Origin: Hofstenia miamia
Taxonomy: Eukaryota > Xenacoelomorpha > Acoela
Assembly (NCBI GenBank): GCA_004352715.1
Contig: SCFE01000013.1
Location: 413,183-477,182 of the forward strand
Length of the DNA: 64,000 nucleotides
Direction: 5' to 3'
In this document: positions 47,661 through 59,554 of the stretch, in pieces
How the letters are laid out: each line of letters opens with the position of its first letter
Position numbering within the stretch: position 1 is the first letter of the stretch
Position numbers and translations under genes: made by a program
The notes under the pieces: generated by a model
The model's database searches: none
The model's input: only the letters and a program-made list of their open reading frames with translations
Told to the model about the DNA's origin: nothing

Positions 47661-48200
47661 NNNNNNNNNNNNNNNNNNNNNNNNNNNNNNNNNNNNNNNN
47701 NNNNNNNNNNNNNNNNNNNNNNNNNNNNNNNNNNNNNNNNNNNNNNNNNNNNNNNNNNNNNNNNNNNNNNNNNNNNNNNNNNNNNNNNNNNNNNNNNNNN
47801 NNNNNNNNNNNNNNNNNNNNNNNNNNNNNNNNNNNNNNNNNNNNNNNNNNNNNNNNNNNNNNNNNNNNNNNNNNNNNNNNNNNNNNNNNNNNNNNNNNNN
47901 NNNNNNNNNNNNNNNNNNNNNNNNNNNNNNNNNNNNNNNNNNNNNNNNNNNNNNNNNNNNNNNNNNNNNNNNNNNNNNNNNNNNNNNNNNNNNNNNNNNN
48001 NNNNNNNNNNNNNNNNNNNNNNNNNNNNNNNNNNNNNNNNNNNNNNNNNNNNNNNNNNNNNNNNNNNNNNNNNNNNNNNNNNNNNNNNNNNNNNNNNNNN
48101 NNNNNNNNNNNNNNNNNNNNNNNNNNNNNNNNNNNNNNNNNNNATATATTATATATATATGTACATATATTATATATATCATGTACATGTATATATATAT
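47626..48200. repeat. (TA)n microsatellite around an N gap
   Basis: TATATA runs flank the gap 47661-48143 on both sides. Tyr/Ile-repeat frames through it are artefacts of the repeat. Confidence 0.8.
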
Positions 48201-48224
48201 CAAAGGAACTATATACATTATTAT

Positions 48225-48599
48225 TTCATGGATTTTGCAAGGGACACGTGTTCAATGTTTGACAGAGTTAAAATTAAACCAGATGTGGTTATTACTCCCA
48301 CCTTTGATCCTGGAAATGATACCTACGCAATAATGGCTTATATCAAGTCACAATTTAAAAATACCCGTTTTACTGCTATAATGAAAGGAAAAGGGATGGA
48401 CATTTAATCTGAATTGTATGTCAAGTTACAAAAATCTCTTGCAACATCGGCTGCAGTTGAAAGATATTTCTCTATTTTGAGAAAACTCTTGGCATATGAC
48501 AGAAATCTTAACTACAATAATATATGGAAATTTATGTGCTGTTATTATAATTTGGCGAAACAGAGTTGCTTTAAAAAAATTGAATTATTATTTTGTTAG
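48225..48599 (+). pseudogene. hAT transposase C-terminal dimerisation domain
   Basis: One frame, broken by a single TAA at 48405, runs from a FARDTCSMFDRVKI segment to SLATSAAVERYFSILRKLL and AYDRNLNYNNIWKF, ending at 48599. 'SaaxERyFSilxkLL...R..L...niw' is the hallmark of the hAT C-terminal dimerisation region. The catalytic part would lie in or before the microsatellite/gap. It is distinct from the ZMYM1-like copy at 21118. Confidence 0.65.
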
Positions 48600-49019
48600 A
48601 GTTTTTGTAATTTTTTAATATTTTGTTCTCACTAATAGAAAAACGTTTTATATTGCTTAAATGGAACATTTTGAAGAAGTGATAGTCATATTTTAGGGTA
48701 TATTTACCAAAAATATTTTGTCATAAAAATAGGGTTACATTTTGTTTTTTTAAAGTCATATTTCTGGTTGTTCTACTAATGATTGAACAATATATTATCC
48801 AGGTATCCGGCAGTCAAATTATGAAGAATTATCCGCGATCCGGAATATTTAATTCACTATCTGGATTCTATCACTACTGCTAATGTATTGAAATAATAAA
48901 AACATGAGCTCTGTAATTTAATATATAGAGTACAAAATTTTTCCTCAATTCCATAAGAACGTGAAAGAGATACAATTTATGATGTCAAAAGGAACGTCCA
49001 TATGCAATCATTATCTATA
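48600..49019. other. AT-rich spacer, nothing recognised
   Basis: GGTATCCGGCAG and CGATCCGGAAT at about 48805-48845 may be the edge of another small element. There is no partner end. Confidence 0.3.
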
Positions 49020-49917
49020 TTTAGCCAGCTCAACGATGTTCTTATGTGTTCCCTATCCTAACTCAGTGCAGCTCTCAATGCTGTTTTTAACTGACTTAAA
49101 CTCAATTTGTAATGTGTATTCATGTTACTTCGCAACCTTGCAATGTCACTAGCTGCTTAATAATTATTACTTCAGCCATTACCAAAAACTATTGGCTTTA
49201 ATTAATTAAATTAAAACAAGTTACATAATAACTTGCACCTTCCTAACCTACATTTAAATAACAATACATGCTTTGTCTCTGTATCGGTCTATTATAGGTC
49301 ACCTAAGTCTATAATATAAAATATGTATAACATATGCTTTTGTTTCATTGCTACATTTGGCTTACTAGATGAAATTATTCACGTGTCAAGGGCTATCCAG
49401 CCCTTTCACCGATATCAATTATTAGATACATGTAAACGAAAGAATCAATAGCCAGCTAAACAGAGAAAAACTCCTAATCGTATACCTAACTTAAATGCAG
49501 GTTCATGGTTTGGATCGAGGACCCTCAAGTCGCTCCCAATATGTGCCCAAACCACTACTACTGCATTTACCATTTATCTTGACATTCTGTATAAATAAGC
49601 AAACAGATATAAAATCTAAAGATAAGATTTTCAAAGAATTTACTTCAACAATTTCCAAATTGATTTGTCGCGTATTTATAGTTAACTTTCAAAAAGTACC
49701 TGTCTTTCGAAATTCAAATTTAGATCGTCTGCCAAAAATGGCTAAAAATAATGGAAGCAAATTCACCCCCTTCGTTTCGCCAAATTGTTTGACGACAAGT
49801 ACTAATTTGCTATCTTAATACTTAGTTGCATTTACAAAGATAATGTGATAATTAAACTTAAATTGTTTTTTAATTAATAATCATAATTCGATCTTAATCT
49901 TGACTAATCATCTGATC
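49020..49917 (-). repeat. partial LTR (family B), minus orientation
   Basis: Matches the reverse complement of 30008-30880. TATAAATA (plus 49673-49680) and ACAGGTACTT (plus 49694-49703) are conserved. The inner end is truncated at about 49020. The outer start is lost in the gap 49918-50572. A 57-bp segment at 49333-49389, absent from other family B copies, equals part of the Polinton terminal repeat (about 56013-56069). Confidence 0.7.
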
Positions 49918-50572
49918 NNNNNNNNNNNNNNNNNNNNNNNNNNNNNNNNNNNNNNNNNNNNNNNNNNNNNNNNNNNNNNNNNNNNNNNNNNNNNNNNNNN
50001 NNNNNNNNNNNNNNNNNNNNNNNNNNNNNNNNNNNNNNNNNNNNNNNNNNNNNNNNNNNNNNNNNNNNNNNNNNNNNNNNNNNNNNNNNNNNNNNNNNNN
50101 NNNNNNNNNNNNNNNNNNNNNNNNNNNNNNNNNNNNNNNNNNNNNNNNNNNNNNNNNNNNNNNNNNNNNNNNNNNNNNNNNNNNNNNNNNNNNNNNNNNN
50201 NNNNNNNNNNNNNNNNNNNNNNNNNNNNNNNNNNNNNNNNNNNNNNNNNNNNNNNNNNNNNNNNNNNNNNNNNNNNNNNNNNNNNNNNNNNNNNNNNNNN
50301 NNNNNNNNNNNNNNNNNNNNNNNNNNNNNNNNNNNNNNNNNNNNNNNNNNNNNNNNNNNNNNNNNNNNNNNNNNNNNNNNNNNNNNNNNNNNNNNNNNNN
50401 NNNNNNNNNNNNNNNNNNNNNNNNNNNNNNNNNNNNNNNNNNNNNNNNNNNNNNNNNNNNNNNNNNNNNNNNNNNNNNNNNNNNNNNNNNNNNNNNNNNN
50501 NNNNNNNNNNNNNNNNNNNNNNNNNNNNNNNNNNNNNNNNNNNNNNNNNNNNNNNNNNNNNNNNNNNNNNNN

Positions 50573-51996
50573 CTTTAAACAGAAAATAATTATTTTAGCT
50601 AAGGAAGTCGACAAATCATGCATTTCAAAATATCGAATACAAATTTTATCGATTTACAATTGGAGCCATGCCAATGATAGCAAACTTGAGATTATTTACA
50701 AAGTTTTTCAAAATTGCGAAAATTAGAGTAGAAATTTAGACCAGAAATGGCAGTTGAGGGCAATCACATTTAAATTGCTCAAAGTTTTTAAAATTTAATA
50801 ATTCTATAAAACGGCATTTGCATAGGGATGTGAAACTGGCCTCCCTTTGAGTGCATATGCATATGATGCTAATTTATATCAAAATATGTCTTTCTCAAAT
50901 TATCCAAGTTTCTTTTGATTTTTAAACAATTGGTTGCAAATTAGTAGAAAAAATTCGTCTTGCATTAACAATTCCTATAAATTTTCACCATTTCTGTCAA
51001 AAAAAATCAAATAGCTATTGTATTCTTATTTAAGAATTTGTACAAGGATAAAAAATGCGAAAAAGTCATTATCCCAGATAGGAGCCTTGCTCAAATATAT
51101 TTTGTTTCCGGCACTGCTTGAATAAAGCAATGTTTCGGATTGATATTTAATAATATCATGTTCAGTTTTGGGTTATTGTATGGAAAGAAAATACTTTGCC
51201 TGATTCTTTTACAACACAACAGTGTTTCGATCAATGCAAAGCAATAAACGGACTGCTTGCATTGCAAGCTAAATCTTTGCGCAATGCGATGAATAAAACG
51301 TATCTAATTTAATTGCTTGAGCGAGCGTAGGTACAGCATTAAGGCATCTGCTTGCTGTGGTGCAATCATTTAATTATTTTTAAAGCAATTCGTAATGAAT
51401 GTTGTTTTAACGCAAACTAAGTATTTACGATTTGTACAATTGTATAGATATAAATTCATACAATTAAGAATGAAATTCATTTATTAAAGAATTATTGGGC
51501 AAGCACTGCTTGCCTTGCTTACACGCACGAGCCGCCTATGTGCCTCATGCTTAAGTAAAATGATTCTGCATTCTATATGCTGTTGATTGACAATTGATCT
51601 GATTGGTCGCCTAAATTAATTTTGAATGATGCATATATGTAACTGATGTTAGAAAACTTTAAGCTGATGTTCATTGCAATAAGCTTTATTCCTGCAAATT
51701 CCATGGTTACTGAATAATTTATTAATCATGCATATGAATGCTTTGAGTGTTATTAGGTTAGAATGCACAGATTGCTTCTCAAATGTAATTATTTCATTGT
51801 TGAGCGTGCGGAATTGGAAAACCACAAAAACCTCATTTGATTGTGTACACAATAGACAGGAAACAACGTGCAATTAATCATTGAAAGTTAATATGAAATA
51901 TTTCACAGAAAAATTGCTTTGTACTGAATGCAGATGTATAGTACTAAAAATTTCTGCGAGTATAAGCTATTTGACAGTTCAAATCAGTGTGGCGCG
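50573..51996. other. AT-rich intergenic, no gene recognised
   Basis: No supported coding or repeat structure. Motifs such as CAAGCACTGCTTGCCTTGC (about 51490-51515) are small palindromes only. Confidence 0.4.
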
Positions 51997-52345
51997 ACTA
52001 CTTGGGGCGCCAAATGCCCCTTGGGAGCGCGATTCCCGCGACTACTTGGGGCGGCAAATAGCCCTCAGGAGCGGACCTCAGACGNNNNNNNNNNNNNNNN
52101 NNNNNNNNNNNNNNNNNNNNNNNNNNNNNNNNNNNNNNNNNNNNNNNNNNNNNNNNNNNNNNNNNNNNNNNNNNNNNNNNNNNNNNNNNNNNNNNNNNNN
52201 NNNNNNNNNNNNNNNNNNNNNNNNNNNNNNNNNNNNNNNNNNNNNNNNNNNNNNNNNNNNNNGGAGCGCGATTCCCGCGACTACTTGGGGCGCCAAATAG
52301 CCCTCAGGAGCGGACCTCAGACGACTACTTGGGGCGCCAAATAGC
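51997..52345. repeat. 44-bp tandem array of hairpin units
   Basis: Units start ACTACTTGGGGC. They occupy 51997-52040, 52041-52084, then (after the gap 52085-52262) 52280-52323 and a partial from 52324. Two unit types alternate, one ending GCGCGATTCCCGCG and one ending GCGGACCTCAGACG. Each holds a GGGGC/GCCC(C) stem around a GCCAAATA-type loop, for example 52331-52348. The array is strongly GC-rich in an AT-rich region and lies just upstream of the unidentified coding region. Confidence 0.75.
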
Positions 52346-52616
52346 CCCTGAGGAGTCAAGTAAGTACAGAGTGCCTTTTGCTAACTTAAGCACTAACTTA
52401 AGTACTAACACCCAAACACCTCACAGTGATTTGATAACCCTCTCTAGTCCCTGCCCTTTGTCACGCACTTCTACTAGTGTTAGGTGCCAGAGAAATGAGG
52501 AACAGCAATGTAAGATTTCTAAGGTAGGAGATGAAACATTACATTCATACTTTATTGCAACCCCTAAAGCAAACCCCTAAAACAAACTATGCTGGACTTA
52601 CAACACCAAAAACCTC

Positions 52617-54829
52617 ATGTGTGCAGTGGACGTTATTCCCTTTGTCATTGATGCAGAGCATAGACCAAAGATCAATACTATCATATGCTACGACTCAAAA
52701 ATGCACAGAGGATTAAAGAGACCTTATTGGATAAGCACAGTCCACACTATGTTTGATGAAGACTTTAATATAATGCACCTGTGCCAGCTACTCAACAACA
52801 AGTGCGCCATTCAAAAATTTGAGTGCGTTAACATCGATTTTGAGAATATACTTGTCATCTACTTATTCCAAGTGAGTGAGGTTAACCAGCCTAAGATAAT
52901 GGAAAAAATCGAAATAGCATACAGGATGGCAAAGGTCGAGAATATTTGTCTGGTGATGTTTGTTAAAGAAGAATATCAAGATGAGATACCTCAGGATGTC
53001 ATCAACCTCCACTTCAGAATGGAAAATTTTATGATCCTCTACACTCACTACTATCATCCCACCAGTATGTACCAGTTTGGTATCTTTTTGATAACTAAAT
53101 TAATTTATACTGACATTCTGTTATGTAAGAAAATACCTACTCATCGCCTTGCCATTGATACAAGGTTAATTATTTATAGACGCTGAACCCAGTTGCAAAT
53201 GCTGGAATTCATCTCTGCTAACTGGCCTGGTCTTGCATTAGTTACAAACATGCATGTTAGTTTTGCGTTCTCCCAAATCACTGCAACATTAGCAGAAATT
53301 GATTAAGTCTGGACTAATCTTAAGGCGGATAGGAACCCCGAGTCCATTTGGCCCACAATTAATATCCGCAGCCCTACTTCACAATACTCCAGATCCATTG
53401 AAAGGCTCCCCATGGAGCTCCGTATAGCTTATACGTCACAAGATTGACAGAATTTTGCTGAGCGCCTATTTTCAGAGAAGTTCGTGCCACCCATGCAGTC
53501 TTGTGGAGCCATTTGGGTCCTGTATATTTTTCTAACACAAGACCCGCACATCCAACTTCCCCTTGATCAAGCACCCAAGAGCGCCTAGCCAAGAAATGCA
53601 TGCATGAGCTGGCCATTTGCCCCGCTGCATGGAAGATTAAGAACTGGTTGCTACATTTGTGCTCGCCTCTGTCTTCAACTGGAAAGACCAAAAAAGCAAT
53701 GGAAAGATTTGAAAAGTTTTATGCTCACATTATCAGTGCCAGTAGCCTGTTGGGGCGCCTTCCACCACAGATGATTGTTACCCACTTGGGTGTCGCCTTC
53801 ACTGACCTCAACATTTTCTCAGAAACCCTCCAAAAGTATATGTGGGGAGCTACATCTGAAACGAAATTCCCGTCTCTCTAGTTCGACAATGCACCTCTCT
53901 GCACTAGCCACCTGATCCACCGTGACCCTGGGTCAACACAGTGATTCTTAGAACTAGTGGCCCACTAAGATATGCATACTAAGACGGAAATTCTGTTTAA
54001 CTTAGAGAAGATGAACTATCCTGAGTGTGGGTATAGTAAGTTATCAGAGACGTGGAGACAAGCCGCCAAAGACTTTGCAATCGTACCAATTACAGTCATT
54101 GAGTACACAATGCACTCGCAAGGACAATTCTACCATGAGGAGGAACTGTTAGTGTCATCTGCAGTTGAAGTATCACCCAGTACAAAAGCACTCCTCAAAG
54201 CCATTAACATGCAAAAGTTTTTGGGAGTTGCAAGCTCTCCTTTACCTATGCCAGTGTGGTCTATCACAGAGGACAAATGGATCTTAACCATCAAGCACTG
54301 TCTGGATGAGTTTGCCGAAAAACTCTCTATTGTTAACCACGTCATCAAGTAAAATCAAGATAATGATGTATTAGGCTTAATGAAATGGTGCCTAACCAAG
54401 ATGTTTACCAAAGAGGAATTAATACTTCTACAATCACCAGGGCAACAAATAGCCCTGGACGTAGAATGTACCACGTCTTTGAATCTCCAACTCCATGAGC
54501 ATTGGCTCCACAGCAAGTTTTGAGATTCTATTAAGGATGCTAAGAAAAATTATCCAGTTACCATTGTGGCACCACATTGAGAGAGAAAGTCACTCTAGAT
54601 AATGTCGAAGATCATGCAGATAAGCACAAATTGCTATGTATCCCTCCACATTGTATCATGACCCCACTCATTTTACCATTATGGTGCGTCAATAAGGGGC
54701 AAAGGAAACTCCCTGCACACCTCTCTGACTCCATTAACTATGTCTCCACTGCAGCTGAGATTAACAAAGCAATGCATACACGGGAGTACAAAGACACCAG
54801 AGACACCCTACTCGAAGGTGGGAACCCAG
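52617..54829 (+). pseudogene. large unidentified coding region, 5' part, broken
   Basis: One frame stays coding-like from about 52590 to 53580: the 189-codon open stretch 52617-53186, then further residues interrupted by in-frame stops at 53184, 53304, 53442 and 53586. A frame change leads to 53600-53881 and, past more stops, to 53972-54352, then 54577-54829. The sequence is clearly less AT-rich than its surroundings and has the mixed, non-repetitive residue composition of a real protein. Visible segments include HLCQLLNNKCAIQKFECVNI, RMAKVENICLVMFVKEEYQD, WGATSETKFPSL and KHCLDEFAEKLSIVNHVIK. No introns are apparent, and I recognise no domain. An origin from a large transposon or integrated DNA virus is possible but unproved. 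The frame resumes at 62169 after the Polinton. Confidence 0.55.
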
Positions 54830-54835
54830 AACGTG

Positions 54836-57293
54836 AGTAGTGTACATAAAGGAGACTTGGTCTCATTGGGACACCTTGAAGTTCTCGTAACACTTAGCTG
54901 ATTCATGGATATTGATGAGTGTTTTTTAGTGACTCACCGTTTGATTGACATCTCTGCTAATGGGTTTTCAGTGACGTCAGATATTTTTAAGTGTATCTAC
55001 TAATGGATTTCAATTAGTGATTCATGATATTTTTTAATTGATTTTCATGATTCATGTTAGGGCCACTTTTTGGTATGACTAATTTTTGTTAATATCACAA
55101 TTGTTTGCATTACATCGCGTTAATATATACTGTATTATAATAACCCCTTGTGGGATATGTACACATAATATTACAAACTAATTTTCCATAATTTCGAAAA
55201 GCACATAAGTGAAAATGCAATTTGGGAAAACTTTCAAAAAAATCGCATTTCACATTTGTCAATATTCATAGTTAACACATTTATTGCATCACATTTTTCG
55301 AACCAATAATTAATTTTCATAATAAAAGCACATGGAATTTTATAGGTAATAGTAAAAATGAATGACTAGTATACATGTTAAAAAACAAAACTATTTTAAA
55401 ACTATTTTGTTAATACACATGGAAAATATTAAATATAGAAATTAAACAAAGAGATTGCATATTCGCTATACTTAAAGGTGTAATACATCATAAAACCAAA
55501 CTATATTTTCGGAAAGAGGGTTATGTATAAAACCGAAATTTGCTAGCTAAATATCATGCATGAAAAGTTATTTATTAATAATATACGTATATTTCAAATA
55601 TAATTATACACCATAGGAGACATTACACCTTGCACCAACTTTTATACATTTGTTTTCTTTTCCATGTTTGGTGACTTTACATGGGCTGTATGTATTTACA
55701 TGGGTTTTACAACATTCATTGCTTTACCAACTTTTTTCCATGTTTTCACTTTTATTTGGTTTGGTGACTTTACACGACTTGCATATATTTACACGGGTTT
55801 TCCAACTTTCATTGCTTTACCAACTTACACACCATTCCAGGCTTATTTGATTTACAGAGGTTTCATGTGATTGTATGCGTTGCACGCCATTCCACTTTTC
55901 CATCATTTCATATCGTCAATTCCCAACCAGACTCTGGCATTATTCTAAATGTAAGATACATAATCGCATGCAATGATCTCTATATAATCTGGTTAATTCA
56001 AAAATCGTAATGTAGTTGACACGTGAATAATTTCATCTAGTAAGCCAAATGTAGCAATGAAACAAAAGCATAATTCGTAATTTGCATTGTTAGTTAAAAA
56101 AATTATTGCATCTAAATAATTCTCATTAGTCAATTCAAACAATCGCAAAAATAATTAAAAACATTTTGACTTTTTCATAATTTACCTTTAATCAAAAGCA
56201 TATATAAAATTTACATCGTAATTCGCATTGTTAGTTAAAAATCATTATAATTAAATAATCCCACTCACTCATTTGCAATAAATTACACAAATTCGATTAT
56301 ATACAATACTCGATAAAAACATTTATGCATTGAAACTAATTTAAAAAAGGAAAATAAACATGTACAAAGGAAATGTTTATAGACACATAAAACCGTTAAT
56401 ACATAACATTGCTCATCCCAAAAACGTGTACGCTGAAAGAGGAAATACAAAAATTAACTGAATAAAACACCAATGCANCATTGTTTAAAACAAAAAAGGG
56501 TGTAAAAAATATTACAAAGTTGTATATATAGTATAAAATATTGAAAAAGTAGCTTACCCGTATGATATATGGCTGGAGACGTTACCCAACTCACTTGCAT
56601 TAGTGTTAAACTAACATTCACCCTACGCTGTATTTCAAGCTTCATAACATCAAANTCTCTATATAATCTGGTTAATTCAAAAATCGTAATGTAGTTGACA
56701 TGTGAATAATTTCATCTTGTAAGCCAAATGCAGCAATGAAACAAAAGCATAATTCGTAATTTGCATTGTTAGTTAAAAAAATGATTGCGTCTAAATAATT
56801 CTCATTAGTCAATTCAAACAATCGCAAAAATAATTAAAAACATTTTGACTTTTTCATAATTTACCTTTAATCAAAAGCATATATAAAATTTACATCGTAA
56901 TTCGCATTGTTAATTAAAAATCATTATAATTAAATAATCCCACTCACTCATCTGCAATAAATTAAGCAAATTCGATTATACACAATACTCAATAAAACAT
57001 TTATGCATTGAAACTAATTTAAAAAGGAGAATAAACGTGTACAAAGGAAATGTTTATAGACCGTTAATACATAACATTGCGCATCCCAAAAATGTGTACA
57101 CTGAAGGAGGAAATACAAAAATTAACCGAATAAAACACCAATGCAAATCATCGTTTAAAACAAAAAAAGGGTGTAAAAATATTACAGAGTTGAATATATA
57201 GGATAAAATATTGAAAAAGTAGCTTACCACATCTGATATATGGTTGGAGACGTTACCCAACTCGCTTGCATCAGTGTTAAACTAACATTAATC
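54836..57293 (+). repeat. left terminal inverted repeat of the Polinton-like element, with internal duplication
   Basis: 54836-56654 is the inverted counterpart of 60124-62162. It contains a local tandem duplication at about 55663-55833, read by chance as an aromatic-rich open stretch. After the single n at 56655 the inner part (about 55978-56630) is repeated at 56656-57293 with small differences. The duplicate may be real or a contig-joining artefact. Confidence 0.8.
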
Positions 57294-57834
57294 TCTGACT
57301 CATGTCAAACCATTTTCCATTTTCCATCCCCCACTTTTTAAAGAGCGTGCATTAGCGGTAAGTTAATTAAACTACAACTTCCATCGATCAAGCATTTATA
57401 AAACGCGAGGGTTGTGCACACTAAAATGAAGTGGGGATTACTAGATAACAATTCCTTCTTACTAATGCATTTGAGAAGAAAAATACAATACTAGAACGAA
57501 TAATAAAAGAATTAATTTAATATATAACACTTAGAAAGAAGCGTGAATTATTTAAATCCATGTTTTTGGCTTTTTTAAAAATATTCAAGTTAATGCAATC
57601 TTTTTACTATTCTCATTATAAAGATGGCATACCAACGTTTAATATTGTTCCATTATAAAGCAATCACACGTTTTTAATTTTCAAACATTCCCTTGCATGC
57701 ATTGTTTATTAATATACATGTGTTTGACCTTTTTAAAAAAAATATATAAGTTAATGTAAACTACATTATAAAGAAGACATGCCAACGTTTAATGTTGTTC
57801 CCTCATGAAGCAATCAAACGTTTTTAATTTTCAG
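57294..57834 (+). other. intron-like region before the ATPase exon
   Basis: AT-rich DNA in which a block of about 150 bp ending CGTTTTTAATTTTCA is tandemly duplicated (about 57560-57690 and 57720-57834). The second copy ends in a canonical TTTTCAG acceptor at 57834. A TTTATAAAACG stretch at about 57397 could be a TATA box. An open stretch of 22 codons starts at 57425. Confidence 0.4.
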
Positions 57835-58210
57835 TGGTCCGTCGAATTCTGGGAAAACAAGTCTACTTGGTAAATTAATTGACAAAGATTATTTTGATAG
57901 ATATTCGAAGGCAATCGTCTTTTTTCGTCACTTTCAAAGTAATGTATATAATAAATTTAAGGTGAAAATGAAACATGTGGAATTTTTCAAGGAATTTTTG
58001 GAGAGTTTACTAGCTGAAAACAGCATTCAAAATTTGTTAATAATATTTGATGATATGAGTGAAACTCTCCTTCAATCAGAGGCATTTGCTAACCTCATTA
58101 TCACTGGAAGACATCTAAATTGTGGCATGGTATTAATCACCCATTCGGTTTTTTCAAAAAGACATTACTCAAGTCTAATTCAGAAAAATGCTTCTGGAAT
58201 ATTTTTGTTT
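57835..58210 (+). pseudogene. Polinton packaging ATPase (FtsK/A32-type), partial
   Basis: Opens directly after a TTTTCAG splice acceptor, with a Walker A loop GPSNSGKTS at 57836-57862. Walker B follows: LLIIFDDMSE, a hydrophobic strand ending in two acidic residues, at about 58035-58065. Next comes the GRHLNCGMVLITHSVFSK sensor strand. The order and spacing match the genome-packaging ATPase of Polintons and related viruses, which pumps DNA into the capsid. About 125 residues are visible before the gap at 58211. The upstream exon and start were not found. The visible part is open. I list it as pseudogene because neighbouring element genes are broken or missing. Confidence 0.7.
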
Positions 58211-59210
58211 NNNNNNNNNNNNNNNNNNNNNNNNNNNNNNNNNNNNNNNNNNNNNNNNNNNNNNNNNNNNNNNNNNNNNNNNNNNNNNNNNNNNNNNNNN
58301 NNNNNNNNNNNNNNNNNNNNNNNNNNNNNNNNNNNNNNNNNNNNNNNNNNNNNNNNNNNNNNNNNNNNNNNNNNNNNNNNNNNNNNNNNNNNNNNNNNNN
58401 NNNNNNNNNNNNNNNNNNNNNNNNNNNNNNNNNNNNNNNNNNNNNNNNNNNNNNNNNNNNNNNNNNNNNNNNNNNNNNNNNNNNNNNNNNNNNNNNNNNN
58501 NNNNNNNNNNNNNNNNNNNNNNNNNNNNNNNNNNNNNNNNNNNNNNNNNNNNNNNNNNNNNNNNNNNNNNNNNNNNNNNNNNNNNNNNNNNNNNNNNNNN
58601 NNNNNNNNNNNNNNNNNNNNNNNNNNNNNNNNNNNNNNNNNNNNNNNNNNNNNNNNNNNNNNNNNNNNNNNNNNNNNNNNNNNNNNNNNNNNNNNNNNNN
58701 NNNNNNNNNNNNNNNNNNNNNNNNNNNNNNNNNNNNNNNNNNNNNNNNNNNNNNNNNNNNNNNNNNNNNNNNNNNNNNNNNNNNNNNNNNNNNNNNNNNN
58801 NNNNNNNNNNNNNNNNNNNNNNNNNNNNNNNNNNNNNNNNNNNNNNNNNNNNNNNNNNNNNNNNNNNNNNNNNNNNNNNNNNNNNNNNNNNNNNNNNNNN
58901 NNNNNNNNNNNNNNNNNNNNNNNNNNNNNNNNNNNNNNNNNNNNNNNNNNNNNNNNNNNNNNNNNNNNNNNNNNNNNNNNNNNNNNNNNNNNNNNNNNNN
59001 NNNNNNNNNNNNNNNNNNNNNNNNNNNNNNNNNNNNNNNNNNNNNNNNNNNNNNNNNNNNNNNNNNNNNNNNNNNNNNNNNNNNNNNNNNNNNNNNNNNN
59101 NNNNNNNNNNNNNNNNNNNNNNNNNNNNNNNNNNNNNNNNNNNNNNNNNNNNNNNNNNNNNNNNNNNNNNNNNNNNNNNNNNNNNNNNNNNNNNNNNNNN
59201 NNNNNNNNNN

Positions 59211-59554
59211 TTTATGGAAAAATTTATCCAAATACAACAACTGATGCCGGCTATGAACCCAACATATACGACGGGAATCACTTTTTATTGGTAGAATCCG
59301 ATATTGTCGAACCTCAATTTGTTGGTAGCACTTGATTACCACTATTGGATAAATCCCCATTGCTGTTAACACAAATTGCCAAACTGAGTACCATGCCCAT
59401 ATTACATCATGAAAAGTGAAATCCAGTGTATAAGCCAGTGTCAAGATTGTACATTGATAGAATAAACGTAAAGTTTTGTAGTGAACAAGGTCAGATAATA
59501 GAATTCACTGGGACTGGAAGACTGTATATAACGTTGGATATTTGCACAGAATGA
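59211..59554 (+). pseudogene. Polinton minor capsid (penton)-like protein, C-terminus
   Basis: Frame open from the gap edge: YGKIYPNTTTDAGYEPNIYD, then LLVESDIVEPQFVGST, a TGA, then PLLDKSPLLLTQIAKLSTM, another TGA, then YIDRINVKFCSEQGQIIEF and GTGRLYITLDICTE ending at 59554. The 'hhxDIIexxxVGxT' strand followed by 'IxxIxVxhxxxxGxxhxFxxGxhxhxL' recalls, from memory, the C-terminal jelly-roll end of Polinton minor capsid proteins. Two in-frame TGA codons break it. It lies downstream of the ATPase on the same strand. Confidence 0.5.

Noticed and set aside
47547-48407. Open frames of hundreds of residues through N gaps (also at 38165-39274, 49900-50623, 57962-59444, 60330-61005)
   Set aside because: N translates as X with no stops; the lengths are artefacts. 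Only the parts with real bases were considered.
55650-55870. Aromatic-rich frames (FGDFTWAVCIYMGF...) found identically at 61128-61348
   Set aside because: They lie in the Polinton inverted repeats and come from a local tandem duplication; two overlapping frames are open by chance and there is no start context or family match.
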